Positions 23,520 to 34,834 of a stretch of 64,000 nucleotides of DNA are shown in pieces. The DNA comes from Elymus sibiricus (lineage: Eukaryota > Streptophyta > Magnoliopsida > Poales > Poaceae), in NCBI GenBank assembly GCA_039707655.1, contig CM077676.1:456558379-456622378 (forward strand), in the 5' to 3' direction. Numbering within the stretch: the first letter of the stretch is position 1; each line of letters opens with the position of its first letter. The position numbers and the translations under genes were made by a program. The notes below the pieces were generated by a model, which worked only from the letters and a program-made list of their open reading frames with translations, made no database searches and was not told the DNA's origin.

Positions 23520-24284
23520 TAACAAAAAAACCCTCCAACCCTCCCGGGGCACAATGTTGTCAAAGATACCCTCCCCCCCCTCCCCCGGCCGCTGCTGGGT
23601 CCTCTCACTCCCCCTTCTCGTCTCGCCGCCGCCGGTGAAGCGGGGGCGGGCTCCAGTGAGGGCGGCAGTGGGGCGTCTCCCTGGGCAACCTCCTCTCCTC
23701 TCGTCCCCTCCTCGCTGGGGCGCGGCGGCGTGCTCCAGATCTGCGAGGCCCTGGGGCAGGGGGCGGCGGTCCACAGCGGGCGGCGAGCAGGGCTCTGCGA
23801 CGACATGGAAGCCCAGGTGCGTGGGGGGATGTGTTGGTGTTGGCTGGAGCTGGCGGGCCAGATCTGGGAGCCGCATGCTTATGGGTTGCCATCGTGGTCG
23901 TCCTCGCCACGGGTGGTGCAGCCCCCACTGCTTGTCGGTTTTCTGGTGGTGGCGTCGATCCGAGCTCGGCTCCGCTCCATCCCCTAGCCATGTGTGTGTG
24001 GGATGCATGAAGGAGTAGGCCTTTCCCAGTTTTCGGCCATCATTGAGGGTTTGATTTGTCGCTGGGAGGGCCTCGGAGTCAACCTTGCCTCCCGTCTGGT
24101 GGCCATGCGCCGCCGAGGAGCTCGCCTTTTGCCTGGGTGTGGCAAGGCGGGGCAGTGGCGGCCAGATCTGGCCGGCCCGAGGGTGGGCATGGACCTAGGG
24201 GGCATGCAGGGGTGGGGAAGGAGGTGCCTTCCCGCCCATTCCTTTGGTCGTCGTTGCTCGTGCATGGGGTGGGGATGGAGTTGG
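23520..24284. other. GC-rich sequence, left half, split by CACTA-1
   Basis: GC-rich, with long open frames in several frames but no recognisable protein. It looks like a retroelement leader or tail common in cereals. Its continuation is at 30371-30990; the TGG at 24282-24284 is one copy of the CACTA-1 target duplication. Confidence 0.45.
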
Positions 24285-24404
24285 CACTACACCATGCACC
24301 AGAATTCCCTACCGGTGTGTGTTGGCAAAAGTCAGTATTGCTGACCGACTGTCGGTTGGGAGAACTTCTAACGGACCGTCGGTCGGGAATGCTAAAATAT
24401 GTAC

Positions 24405-24700
24405 GGCGTCGTATCTTATGCATCCAACAACCCTCGTGCATCCCTGCAGCCGGTCATCGTCGTTCGTCCGATCGCAATCCTCAGTCTCCCGTGAGTTGGT
24501 CCTTATTTTGCAGAAAAACGCCCGCTTGCGACCCTTGTTAGACGTGTGAATTTTCTGAAAACCCCCAGCTGAAGCAATTCTCTATTCCCGATCGAAAACA
24601 TCACAACCCCAAATCTGTCCCAAATCCTTATGCCCACGCTGGTCCTCCCGACGGCGACGAGCTCAGCACCCGTATGAGATGCGCCCCTTCGCCGTCGTCG
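24405..24700 (+). repeat. Inverted repeat, left arm (296 bp)
   Basis: Inverted against 25521-25816 with about six mismatches by eye, roughly 98% identity. The 820-bp spacer shows no coding. Confidence 0.92.
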
Positions 24701-25520
24701 CATTCAAATTCGCATTCATAAACAAGAAGATACTTCCAACCTTCATAAACAACCGGAATTCGCAGCATCTACAGACCACTCGGAAGTAATTACGGACGCA
24801 TCAAATGTGATAGAAATAGGACAAACAACATGAGACAGGCTCCAGGTTTCAAAGGAGCAGGTAGCTTGTAATCCATGAATTCTTTGGGCTGCTAGCTACT
24901 GTTAGCATGTATCAGGTGAAGAAGCCTTGAAAATAAATCAGACTAGCAGCATTAGAGTTATATTACATCATGTAGTGTGTGAGGAACACCTCAATTGCCA
25001 ATAGGAACAAAGTAAAAATGAATTGGACGTTCCTTTCTGCCATTTCCATTCACAACATATTACATTCATTTGTTTCAGTAATCCAATAATCACCAACGAT
25101 AGGCCTCCACATTCTAAACTCTGAAGCTATATGTACACACTCAACTGTATTGTACAAGTTCACAATCCACATTCAGTAAGTCAATCTGCCATTATCATAG
25201 GCCTACATAAGAAAAGAACAAGGAAAATTCAGAGACATGGTCGACGTTGCTCTGCAAAGGGTCCTAGGCTGTACTAGGCCGTACTCTGCAACAGGACGAC
25301 GCCATCAGGTAGAGGGTCAGAGTGTACGTCGAAGGTGCAGATGTTACACCCGTCGGTGGCCTCAGCGGCGTTGGCCAGCGACGAGGTAGATGGCTGCAGA
25401 TTGCGACCGGCGGTGGCCTCGGCGGCGGGGACCGGCGACGAGGTGGACGAGGTGCGGAGGCTCGCCAGGGCCTGGACAGGCGAGCCAAATAGGCGGAGGC
25501 TGCTGAAGGAATAATGATTA

Positions 25521-25816
25521 CGACGGCGGCGAAGGGGCGCATCTCATACGGGTGCTGAGCTCATCGCCGTCGGGAGGACCAGCGTGGGCATAAGGATTTG
25601 GGACAGATTTGGGGTTGTGATGTTTTCGATCGGGAATAGAGAATTGCTTCAGCTGGGGGTATTCAGAAAATTCACACGTCTAACAAGGGTCGCAAGCGGG
25701 CGTTTTTCTGCAAAATAAGGGCCAACTCACGGGAGGCTGAGGATTGCGATCGGACGAACGACGATGACCGGCTGCAGGGATGCACGAGGGTTGCTGGATG
25801 CATAAGATACGACGCC
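25521..25816 (-). repeat. Inverted repeat, right arm (296 bp)
   Basis: Partner of 24405-24700. It adjoins GGTCGGTCGGCAA subterminal motifs, which suggests that the original CACTA-1 terminus was duplicated in inverted orientation. Confidence 0.92.
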
Positions 25817-25908
25817 AATATGTACCAACGAACGGTCGGTCGGCAATACCCTTATACCCAACTAATGGTCGGTCGGCAAACAATTCCCGACCAACTAAGG
25901 GTAGCTAA

Positions 25909-26519
25909 ATGGGCCGACCCAAAAATGTGCGCGCGTGTACAGAATTTCTAGCGCCAACATTTGGCTTAGCCCGCGAAAGCTCCCTCATTTTTCTTTTCCT
26001 TCACCCCGAACCCCACGCTCCAAACCTTATCCCCTTTCTCCTAATCCACCACGCACACCGCTGCCCTATGTGCCATCTACGGCCGGCGGCGGCGATACGC
26101 GTCCAGCGAGGCTGCCACCACTCTGTTCCCCTCTTACTCCCACCCCTCCATCGTCATCCCCACATGGCTGCCATTTTCCCATGCCGAGGTGGGCTTGTGC
26201 CAGCGCTGCCATCACACAGGTGCCAACGGCGGCGCTTTTTGTTCATACGCAAGCGCCCGATGATGCCCGGAGAAGGGAAGGGCGGGAAGGGAAGAAGGGA
26301 AGGCGCGAACCAGGCGCGGGAAGGGGAGAAGGGAAGGCGCGAATCAGGGGAAGGGGCAAAGCAAAGGAGAAGGCCGCACACCCTCGTCCTCAGCCCGCCG
26401 TCGACGCCGTCCTGCCTGATCTGAGGCGCGAACCAGAGGAGAAGCCGGTGCACCCTCGTCCTCAGCCCGCCGTCGGCGTCGTCCTGCCCGATCTGATCTG
26501 GTCTTGTTCTCCCTGTAAG
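25909..26519 (+). other. Exon-like GC-rich segment in CACTA-1
   Basis: Starts in pyrimidine-rich leader-like sequence, contains tandem GGGAAGGCGCGAA-type units near 26290-26345 and two copies of CACCCTCGTCCTCAGCCCGCCGTCG-like text, and ends at a good donor (CTGTAAG|GTATGAG). Open frames exist but no domain is recognised. Confidence 0.35.
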
Positions 26520-28407
26520 GTATGAGATTACTTCTTCCCTTGTCTCTTCCTGTTCTCATGGCCAGATGAATTTTGGTTCAATAAAATAGGCTAGGGCTTG
26601 CTGGATTCTGGAGATTTATGGTGATTCGGTCAGTAGTTTTGTTCCAAGAACAATATTGATTCCCCTATGCTGCGATTTAGGTTCAATCTATTTGGGTTAA
26701 GCTGTAATGCTTGTGGGAGTCCCCATGTCTTTTGTCTTCAGCAATGTCTCTGGATGCATGTCCAGCAGTTTGCTTTCTTTTATTATTTGAGGAATGTGCG
26801 GAGCTTCCTTCATTGTTCACTCTAGTTTTTCTTCAAGTAAATCATGCGTGCCTACAGCCTGCTACTTCTGTGCTGGCCGGCCGGTGTGTGCATCTCAATT
26901 CTGAAGTGCAAATTGTTGATTATATGTACGATAGATTTATAGTGTTAATCGATCGTATCAGCTACTCCTAGGGTCTGCTCTATGAGTCCATCTGTTGCGA
27001 GATAACTAGCACATGCCTACCTCTCTTTATGAAGAACATATATCAGAAACATCTTGATTTGTTTGCCAACTAAACAATGCAAATTACTTCATGTACGTAA
27101 GTCAGCGTGGGATGAAAATCATAACTGTTTGTGTAATTAAAACTGATGCCCTTCGCTCCCAGTGGTCAGGTCCAAGGCAGCCAGCCCCTGCTTCCTCTGC
27201 TTCCGGTGATTAGGAGCTTGGTGGTAGGTGCCCCCATCTCTCCCCACTTCAGGAGAACAGGAGCTAGCCATCCATGGCAGAAACAACATCGTAAGTTCTC
27301 TGTGTGTGTGTGTGTGTTTAGATTCCAACTCCCACCGGTGGGCCAGAATTTTTTTACTTGGTTCTAAGTTTAATCTCTATCAAAAAAAAATTGTGCTGCT
27401 TTGGTTCATGGAAGCAGAAGTCCTTGAAGTAGTAAAGTTTAAACCCTAACATTCTATCACTATTACTGTTTGCATTCTAGGGTTGTTAGCAGATTGAATT
27501 TGAAAATTATTTTTTGCAGGGGAAATGAATCTGTAGTAAGTTTGGGCAAAAAGGCCACCAGAAGATGTCCATAGTCATATGTATGCATCACATCGACTTG
27601 ATGCTACTACTATTTACTCTCAAGAACCTCTGTAAGTATGTATGTGTGATAGCAAGCAATGTTGGATGCCCTCACTGTTTACTTCTGATTGGCATATAGG
27701 ACTATGTGCTTCTCCAGTAAACACATCTCCAGTTTTCTATTAATTCTTTGGTACAAATGGAATACATGTAGCACTTTGTAAATGTTTCCTTGTGAAAATT
27801 ATCATACTGTAACATTATGTTCTATTTAGTTCCCAGAAGTAATACTTGGTTTCAACTTTGAAAGACCACATGAATTCTTCTATGGGGCGTCTGAACAAAA
27901 GGGGCATATTCGTCATCCCGTCACTAAGGTAATTTCGCTCACTTATCTGAACAAAAGGGGCTCTGATCTCTTAATGAAATTGGGGGTCCATTGGGGATCC
28001 TTTTATTGGAAAAGATAATCTATTCCCATGGGGCTGGGTTCTCGTTGATGAACTGAAACATGCTACTCTCAAATTAGTGAACAGGAATTGTTCTTTTTTC
28101 ATATGGCGAAAAAGAGAGTTCATATTTTTCGTATGGCCATGTTATCTTATAGAACAAAAATAGGGATATGTTGACATTCGACTTTTATGTCGTCATTCTT
28201 CCATGATGGTTCGCCTACTGTTAATATCCTGTTCTCCAACTGACACATTCTTGCAAGCAATCACAATTGATGAAATAATTTTGATCACTTACTTTTTAGA
28301 ATTTTATGTTTACAAGAAGATTTACTGGTTACAAAGATTAAACAGACAAACCTCTTTTTCAGCAAGCTGTTTTAGATCCCACTGAGACAAAATAGAAGTG
28401 TGCTACT

Positions 28408-29045
28408 GCTACTGTGTATACTGGAACATAATGCATGGTTGACATGAATGCTATTGAAAAATTTGAGTTGTGGTGTTCCTAATAACTTAAAGTTGTTGTA
28501 TAAATTAACTGAACCATAGTACTCTCGAATTAGAGAGCAAGAAATTGGGAGTTACTAATTTCTTGTAGAGTAATAGTTCTTTTATATGCAACTATTCAGT
28601 TGACTTGTGTGAAGTAATAGCTAATGTCATGCTTGAATAACTGGGCTATTGTCATAACCTTAACAGTGCAAGGCTATGCATATAAAGCTGTCATGCTTGT
28701 ATAAGTGGGCAGTACACAAAGCTACTGTTATGACCTTAACCATCGAAATCTAATGGAAAAATTGTGTTGTGCTAGTGTGTATACTATATTGGAACATAAT
28801 GCATGGTTGACATAAATGCTATTGGAATTATTTAGCTGTCATGGTGTTCCTAATAACTTAAAACTGTTGTAAAGATGAACAAAACCAAATTACTCTCAAA
28901 CTAGAGAGCAAGAAATTGGGAGATATTTTCCTGTAGAGTAATAGTTCCTGTATATGCAGCAATTCAGTTGCCTTGTGAAGTAATAGTTGATGCCATGCTT
29001 GTAAGTGGGTTGGTGTCATGACCTTAACAGTGCAAAGCTATGCAC
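28408..29045 (+). repeat. Tandem duplication of about 370 bp in CACTA-1
   Basis: 28408-28690 is repeated at 28778-29045 (for example GGAACATAATGCATGGTTGA and AGAGAGCAAGAAATTGGGAG), diverged with small indels. Confidence 0.85.
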
Positions 29046-29944
29046 GTAACATTCACATTTTATTTTGAGTTTCCCTTCAGCAATTACTTGTGAATGTTTC
29101 AACACTAAACTGTATTTGGCTGAGTATATCAATATTCAAACTTGTTTGTGTCGCTTTCACTGTTTTGTGAGCCTTTAATTGCTCTAGTGTTCACATCTTC
29201 TGTCTTGGATACTATATCTGTTATTTGACCTGACTGATCGCTTATTTATGATTATCACAGCTAGAAATGATATTTTGTTATGTTTGTTGTCGATTTCCTT
29301 AAGAAACAAAGGAGTTGCTGCCAGAGTTTGGATCATGCGAACTCCATTTTTTTTTTGCCTATGCCAATAGAGTAATTTATCTTATTTTTAATGAGAAGAA
29401 ACAAACGCCTTTGCTGACCTGTCAACTCCTTATGGAGATGGTGGGCCGGCTGGGGTGATCTCAGCCGAGGATCAACATTAGTGTTAACACATGGCTATTG
29501 AATTCTCCGTATTTATTACTATTTATATTTTTGAGAATGTGATGATCCTCTATATTGGAATTTTGCTACTGTAGTCTAGTTTCTAATAGTGTATTATAAT
29601 TGAGAATTGTTTAACTTTTGTAGGAAGCAAACAAAAGGACTGCACTCAGACGGAACCATGAAGCCAACGATCCATGTCAACTAGATGTTTTAGATTTCAT
29701 TTTGTACAACTGATGCCTCATACTTGCATCTTTTACCTGTCCTTTTGTGCACCTGATGTATGGTGTCTCGGTGGTTATGTTTAGAACAAACTGAAGCGTA
29801 TGTATGTGACAAATAGTTAATGGGATAAAAAAATGTTTGGTGCACCTGATGCGAGCCTGATGTATGGTGTCTTGGTGATTATACTTAGAACACATGAACT
29901 ATATGTATGTGATAGTCAGTACCATATGTTAATTAAAGCTGGGG

Positions 29945-30350
29945 TTGGCTAAACAAAATGTTGATGAACTGTTGGTCGGCAAAGAAAAACCCTGTCTGAA
30001 TGTTGGTCGGCAAAACAAACCTCGTCTGACAGTCGGTTGGGAAAGGCTAATGCCAGGCCCAACAGAATGTTGGTCGGGAAAGAATACCCCGTCCAATCGT
30101 CGGTCGGGAAAGGCCCATGGTTGCCCCAACAGGCTGTTGGTCGGGAAAGGCCCATGGCAGGCCCAACAGGCTGTTGGTTGGGAAAGATACTCCATAGCTG
30201 TCAAGCAGTCGGTCGGGAAAGCTATGTCGGTCGGGAAAGGGTTTTCCCGTCTGGACTTTCCCTAACAGACATTGTCGGTTGGCAATAGTCTTTCCCGTCC
30301 GACTGTCTGTTGGCGAAACTTGTATTCCCGACCAACCTGTCTGTCGGGGA
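29945..30350 (+). repeat. CACTA-1 subterminal repeat cluster
   Basis: At least ten copies of a GTYGGTYGGGAAAG-like unit, several within a longer CCCAACAGGCTGTTGGTCGG context. These arrays are typical binding sites of CACTA transposase. Confidence 0.85.
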
Positions 30351-30370
30351 TGTAGTGCTGTGGTGTAGTG

Positions 30371-30990
30371 TGGGGTCATGGATACCGAGGCGGCGGCCTT
30401 GGTGGTGGGTGCCGCGGTGCCCTTGGGTGGGGCTCGCGGCTCGGGTGGTGGCTGGTTGTCATGGTCGCATGGGCGGCGTGGCGGCGAGTGTGCGACGGCC
30501 GAGGCGTGCTGCGGCGGGCGTCCTCGTGGCCTGTTGTATTCCGTCTCGGAGGCGAAGAGGGCTTGCCGGGTGAAAACCCTCTCTGGCACTATCAGGGCGA
30601 CGACGGCGGCGCCTATGGGCGTCGTCTCCTTCTTGAAGGCGTCGTTGCGGTTCCTCTTCATCCTCTGTGTTGCTCCGGGGGAAACCTTGATCCATGTGGT
30701 GGCGGCGCTCCGGTGTCGTGTCCTTCCTGAAGGCACCGCCTTGGAGCATGCGGTTCGCCGTGCATGGCTTCTTCTCTTTATGGTGACTCGCTCATGGTTA
30801 AGGGCTCCGGAGACGTCAAGCAGCTTCCTTCCTGTAGTTTGCTTGGCGTGTGTTTGGGGTTGTGAAGCTGTCGCAATCGCCCTTGTATCTTGCCTTTGGG
30901 TGCATGTGTGGTCTGTCGGGTTGTTGGTGTTGTGGTGGGTGGGTGTGTGTTTGAGAGTTTGTATCGGATGGTTGCTTTATATATAAAGGA
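30371..30990. other. GC-rich sequence, right half
   Basis: Continuation of 23520-24284 after CACTA-1 is removed. It grades into GGTTGCTTTATATATAAAG and CCCTTTTTCGGTAA, an ending I have seen on repeats in cereals. Long open frames in three frames suggest base composition rather than coding. Confidence 0.4.
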
Positions 30991-31039
30991 GGGAAACCCT
31001 TTTTCGGTAAGATAATATAAAGAACAGTATGTGTGCAAA

Positions 31040-31427
31040 TACAGTTATAATTGATGGGAGCCTAGGAAAAGCTTTCTCAAATAGAAAAATAAACCGTTGC
31101 GCAAAAAAAAAATCATGGGCATCAAAATGTGTTTTCTTAACTCTACACGAAAACAAGATTGAGTACAAAACGGTAAGACCAAGAAAATCTGTAAAAGCTG
31201 AGAAAAAAATTTCAGTGTCCTGCCAGTAAAAAGCTACGATATTCCATCACTATGTTGTGGCAATATTTTCGTGTTGAATAACATAAAGTCAGATGTGGAT
31301 GAACACGCTACTAGCAAACATAAAGTGTCACCCAAAAGGCATCGTCGAAATATATCTTGGGGATTTCATGTCTTCTTCACGTCATTGAGGGGATGATCTT
31401 GTTTGGGACTACATCCGCAGTCCGTAA
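31040..31427 (-). other. Distal 3' flank of NLR-2, left of the Harbinger insert
   Basis: Matches 5960-6430 beside NLR-1 (AATCTGTAAAAGCTGAGAAAA, ATATTTTCGTGTTGA). TAA at 31425-31427 is the left Harbinger target copy. Confidence 0.6.
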
Positions 31428-33483
31428 GAGCATCTACAGCCGGGCGCCTTAAACCCGCCTCATACGCCCGGGCGGGCCGCCCGGTCACTGTCCGGTCATG
31501 AATTTTCGACCTAGACGGGTTTCTTAAACGGGCCTCAAACACTCGGGCTGACCGGCACCCCTCATACGCCCGGGCACGCCCGTCACGTCGGACCCGGCCG
31601 ACATCCCGACCCCACCGCAAATTGCACCAAATCCATCCCAAAACCTGCCGGATCCATTTGCTATCTCCTCTCTTCTTCCTCCTCCGCGCCGTCCGTCTCG
31701 CAGCTCCGCCGCCGCGCGTGCTCCGCAGCCGTTCCTAGCCTCTGCGTCGCCAGCTCCGGCAGAGCAGTACTCTCTCCCGTCCTCGCCGCGGGGGACGTCG
31801 TCGCCGGCCCGAACGCCACCGCGGTACGTCCGGCAACTCTCTGGCTCCGCCTTGCGCTTGATGTGTTCGACACATTGTCCGACCGGATTTTTTGTGATTT
31901 CATTAGGGAAAACGATGGATTCCGATGCTTCGTCAGACGAGGAGTATGGACCGATGAAGCTTGATCAAATGATTCAAGATGAGTTCTTCGATTCCTCGGA
32001 TTCGGACGAAGAAGTGGACATGATCATGCTCATGAGCATGCAAGAGGAAATGGACTGGCAAGTGGAGCATATTCTCAACTTCAAAGAGTGATCAACCAGG
32101 ATAGGGTGTCCGGAGCAAAGCTACTGCAGAGGGACTACTTTGCTCCCAATCCTACTTTCCCGGATGATCCATGGTTTCGTCGCTGTTTTCACATGTGGAA
32201 ACCATTGTTTTTTCGCATTGTGGAGGGAGTGGAGGCACACGACGACTACTTCAAGCTCACAAGGGATTGCTGCGGACAACTCTCTTTCTCTGCCAAGCAG
32301 AAGTGCACGACTGCTCTGAGGATGCTTGCACTTGGTACTGCTGCTCATGCCGTTGGTGAGATGGTCAGGATGGGGGAGAGCACGTGCTTGAAGACTACTG
32401 TCAAGTTTGCCTGCGCCGTGGTGGAGGTGTTTGGACCTGAGTATCTCAGAGAACCAAATGCGTAGGACACGAAGAAGTTATTGGCTATTGGAGAGGCAAG
32501 GGGGTTTCCAGGAATGCTCGGATCAATTGATTGCATGCATTGGCAATGGAAGAACTGCCCTAAAGGTTTGCGGGGAATGTATCAAGGTCATACCAGAGAG
32601 GCCACCATCATACTAGAGGCGATGGCATCACATGACTTATGGATTTGGCATGCTTTCTTTGGAATGCCGGGTTCTCACAACGACATCAACGTGCTTCAAC
32701 GATCTCCGGTATTCAGGAGGCTTTGCAATGGGGAATCACCGCCGTGCAACTACACCGTCAACGGCCGAGAGTACAACATGGGATACTATCTTGCCGATGG
32801 TATCTATCCACAGTGGGCGGCGTTTGTGAAGACCATATCCGAACCGCATGGCAATAAACAGAGCCACTTTGCAACAATGCAGGAAGCGGCTAGGAAGGAT
32901 GTGGAGAGGACATTTGGTGTGCTTCAAGCTCGTTGGGGAATTGTGCGGAGCGCTGCAATGATGTGGGAGTTAGAAACTTTGTGGCAGCTGATGACATGTT
33001 GTGTTATTCTGCACAATTGATTGTTGAGGATGAGGGTGATGGTGTAGCCCAAACCCATGATTTTAAAGCACCTGGAGAACAAGTTGAAATTCCGGAAGAT
33101 CAAGATGCGGCTCAACTTATGAACTTTCTGCAGATGCATCAGAATCTTCGAGATCATCAGGTGCACACGCAGCTACTCAATGATCTTGTGGAGCACATGT
33201 GGACCCACAATGGCAACCAAGGAGCTAATGCTTGAGTTTGTGTACTTAAAATAAATTTTATGTAAACGCTATCTATGCTCCGTACCAACATTTGTTATTT
33301 ACGTGTGACATTGTCATTTATGATCAACGTGCATGGATTTACATGGATTTGAGAGTCCGGATTTGAGACATGTGGATGCCGGGAGGGAAATATGAGGGCC
33401 CGTCAGGATGCGCTCGCGGGCGTGCCCGGACGCGCCCGCGGACGTATAGGGGATCGGATTTGCCAAGTCCGGTGTAGATGCTC
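31428..33483 (+). mobile_element. PIF/Harbinger element, 2056 bp
   Basis: Ends are GAGCATCTACAGCCGG on the left and, inward from the right, GAGCATCTACACCGG. A TAA target duplication lies at 31425-31427 and 33484-33486. GC-rich subterminal CGCCCGGGCG sequence lies at both sides. It encodes a decayed DDE_Tnp_4 transposase. Confidence 0.93.
31915..33234 (+). pseudogene. Harbinger transposase (HARBI1/ALP1-like), broken
   Basis: Starts MDSDASSDEEYGP, with an acidic N-terminus typical of plant Harbinger transposases. It passes through DYFAPNPTFPDD and RMLALGTAAHAVGE, then GSIDCMHWQWKNCP (first catalytic Asp), GSHNDINVL (second) and ERTFGVLQARW (Glu). Lesions are a frame change near 32088, a TAG at 32463-32465 and a one-base loss near 33017 (CVILHN, then a frame change into IVEDEGDG). 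It is not functional as read. Confidence 0.9.
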
Positions 33484-34834
33484 TAAGGCAGGGGCGATTT
33501 GGTGCGCACGCTCACACCGGTGCCTAAAGCAGAGCGAGGCGGAGCTCTTTCTATCTTGCTCGCCACAAATCAAATCACCGTGCAGTCTTTACATATTTTT
33601 GTGGTTGATCTGCTTTCATATATCCTGCAATTTTGTTCTACTGCACAGGCTTCAGACTGATGCTCTCAACATGTTCAGAGTTCGGTAGATAGGTTCATAT
33701 ATGCAGTGGTGTTGCAGTTCCTGCTACAGTTTCACACACGCATTTTTTCAGCCAGGATTCACACGTGGAGAAGCATAGCGAGAACACAGAGAACCTGCCT
33801 ATTCTTTGTCAGTAAATCTTGAAACAAACCAAAGCTAGCAGGATAATAAATACAATGATATGAATGTACATAGATAGAAATGGCCAATACAAGTAAGTAC
33901 TTGTCATTAAAACAAAATGAAAATCTGGGAACCAAATGAAATGATGGCCAATAGTGTTAGAAGCACTTCCTGGTTTCTGAACTCGCAGGTTGACAGAGCA
34001 ATTGAAGTCTTAAGCCGTATTGACAATTTTAAGTGGTTCTTGGCAATGTATACCAAAGTTCCTAACCTCACTGCAGAACAGTGTTCCTACTGCAGAGTGT
34101 AAGGGCAAGCAAAAGCTTCAGACGTATATGATGGTCAGTAAAGAACAGTGCATGCATGTACAAGTCAAAATAGTACAAGTACTGTTATACATACAGTCAT
34201 ACTACAAAGAGACAGATTTGCATCCTAGTGAAAAAAACAGAGTGACAGACAGACAGACCAACAATCGAGTCCTCTTTCTTTGTGCATAGCACCCAAAGAA
34301 AATACTGGAAGAATCATGACAAAGACAAACTGACATTGCCAAGGCAGAGTGCTGCCGTGCCAGTTGAAAGGAAATACAATGACAGCCCATAGGCAAACAG
34401 AAGTGGAAAAATACAAGCACTAAATTATTCAAACACAATGTATTTCTGGGAACAGAATGATAGACAATACGGAGTAGTAATATAGCAGCGCTTTCTGATC
34501 ACTGATCTTTCGATTCAACATGGCAACAACTTCCTGTGGGCGTCTGATCCCGGCAACAACATCGCAAAACAACATATGGGGCAACAGCAATCATTGATAC
34601 TGGCGGGTCTTGCAAGACAATAGTTCTACTCCAAGTGATCTCTTTTTTCCGCCCGTCTGTAATTCTGTATGTGCTGGGAGGATTCTGCAAAGAAGTCATA
34701 CACTATCAACACCAGAAGAAAACACAAAATATAGTGATGGGGCATGAATTTTCTTCCCGCCAAATAAATCAGAGGGGTAAAATACCACCAACCTTTACAG
34801 ACAGCATACCTTCCAAGTCTTTGGGAATAGAGGT
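33484..34834 (-). other. NLR-2 3' flank
   Basis: 33490-33690 is shared with 41740-41930 (CCTAAAGCAGAGCG, TGCACAGGCTTCAGACT). 33700-34830 is shared with 6700-7850 beside NLR-1. Noncoding. Confidence 0.65.

Larger units (their letters stand above)
24285..30370. mobile_element. CACTA-1, 6086 bp, non-autonomous
   Basis: Terminal repeats CACTACACCA (24285-24294) and TGGTGTAGTG (30361-30370) are flanked by a perfect 3-bp target duplication TGG (24282-24284, 30371-30373). Subterminal GGTCGGGAAAG-type repeats are dense at 29945-30350 and sparse at 24340-24400 and 25830-25900. No CACTA transposase is visible. The interior has exon-like segments with good splice sites (donor near 26519, exon ending 27290, exon starting 27520), one of which can join to a 23-codon frame. 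It may have captured host sequence. Confidence 0.85.

Noticed and set aside
23412..24541. Multiple overlapping ORFs of 85-198 codons on both strands
   Set aside because: Open in all frames because of GC content; no domain or splice structure recognised.
30047..30986. ORFs of 200-229 codons on both strands
   Set aside because: They cross the CACTA-1 terminus or follow base composition; no coherent protein.
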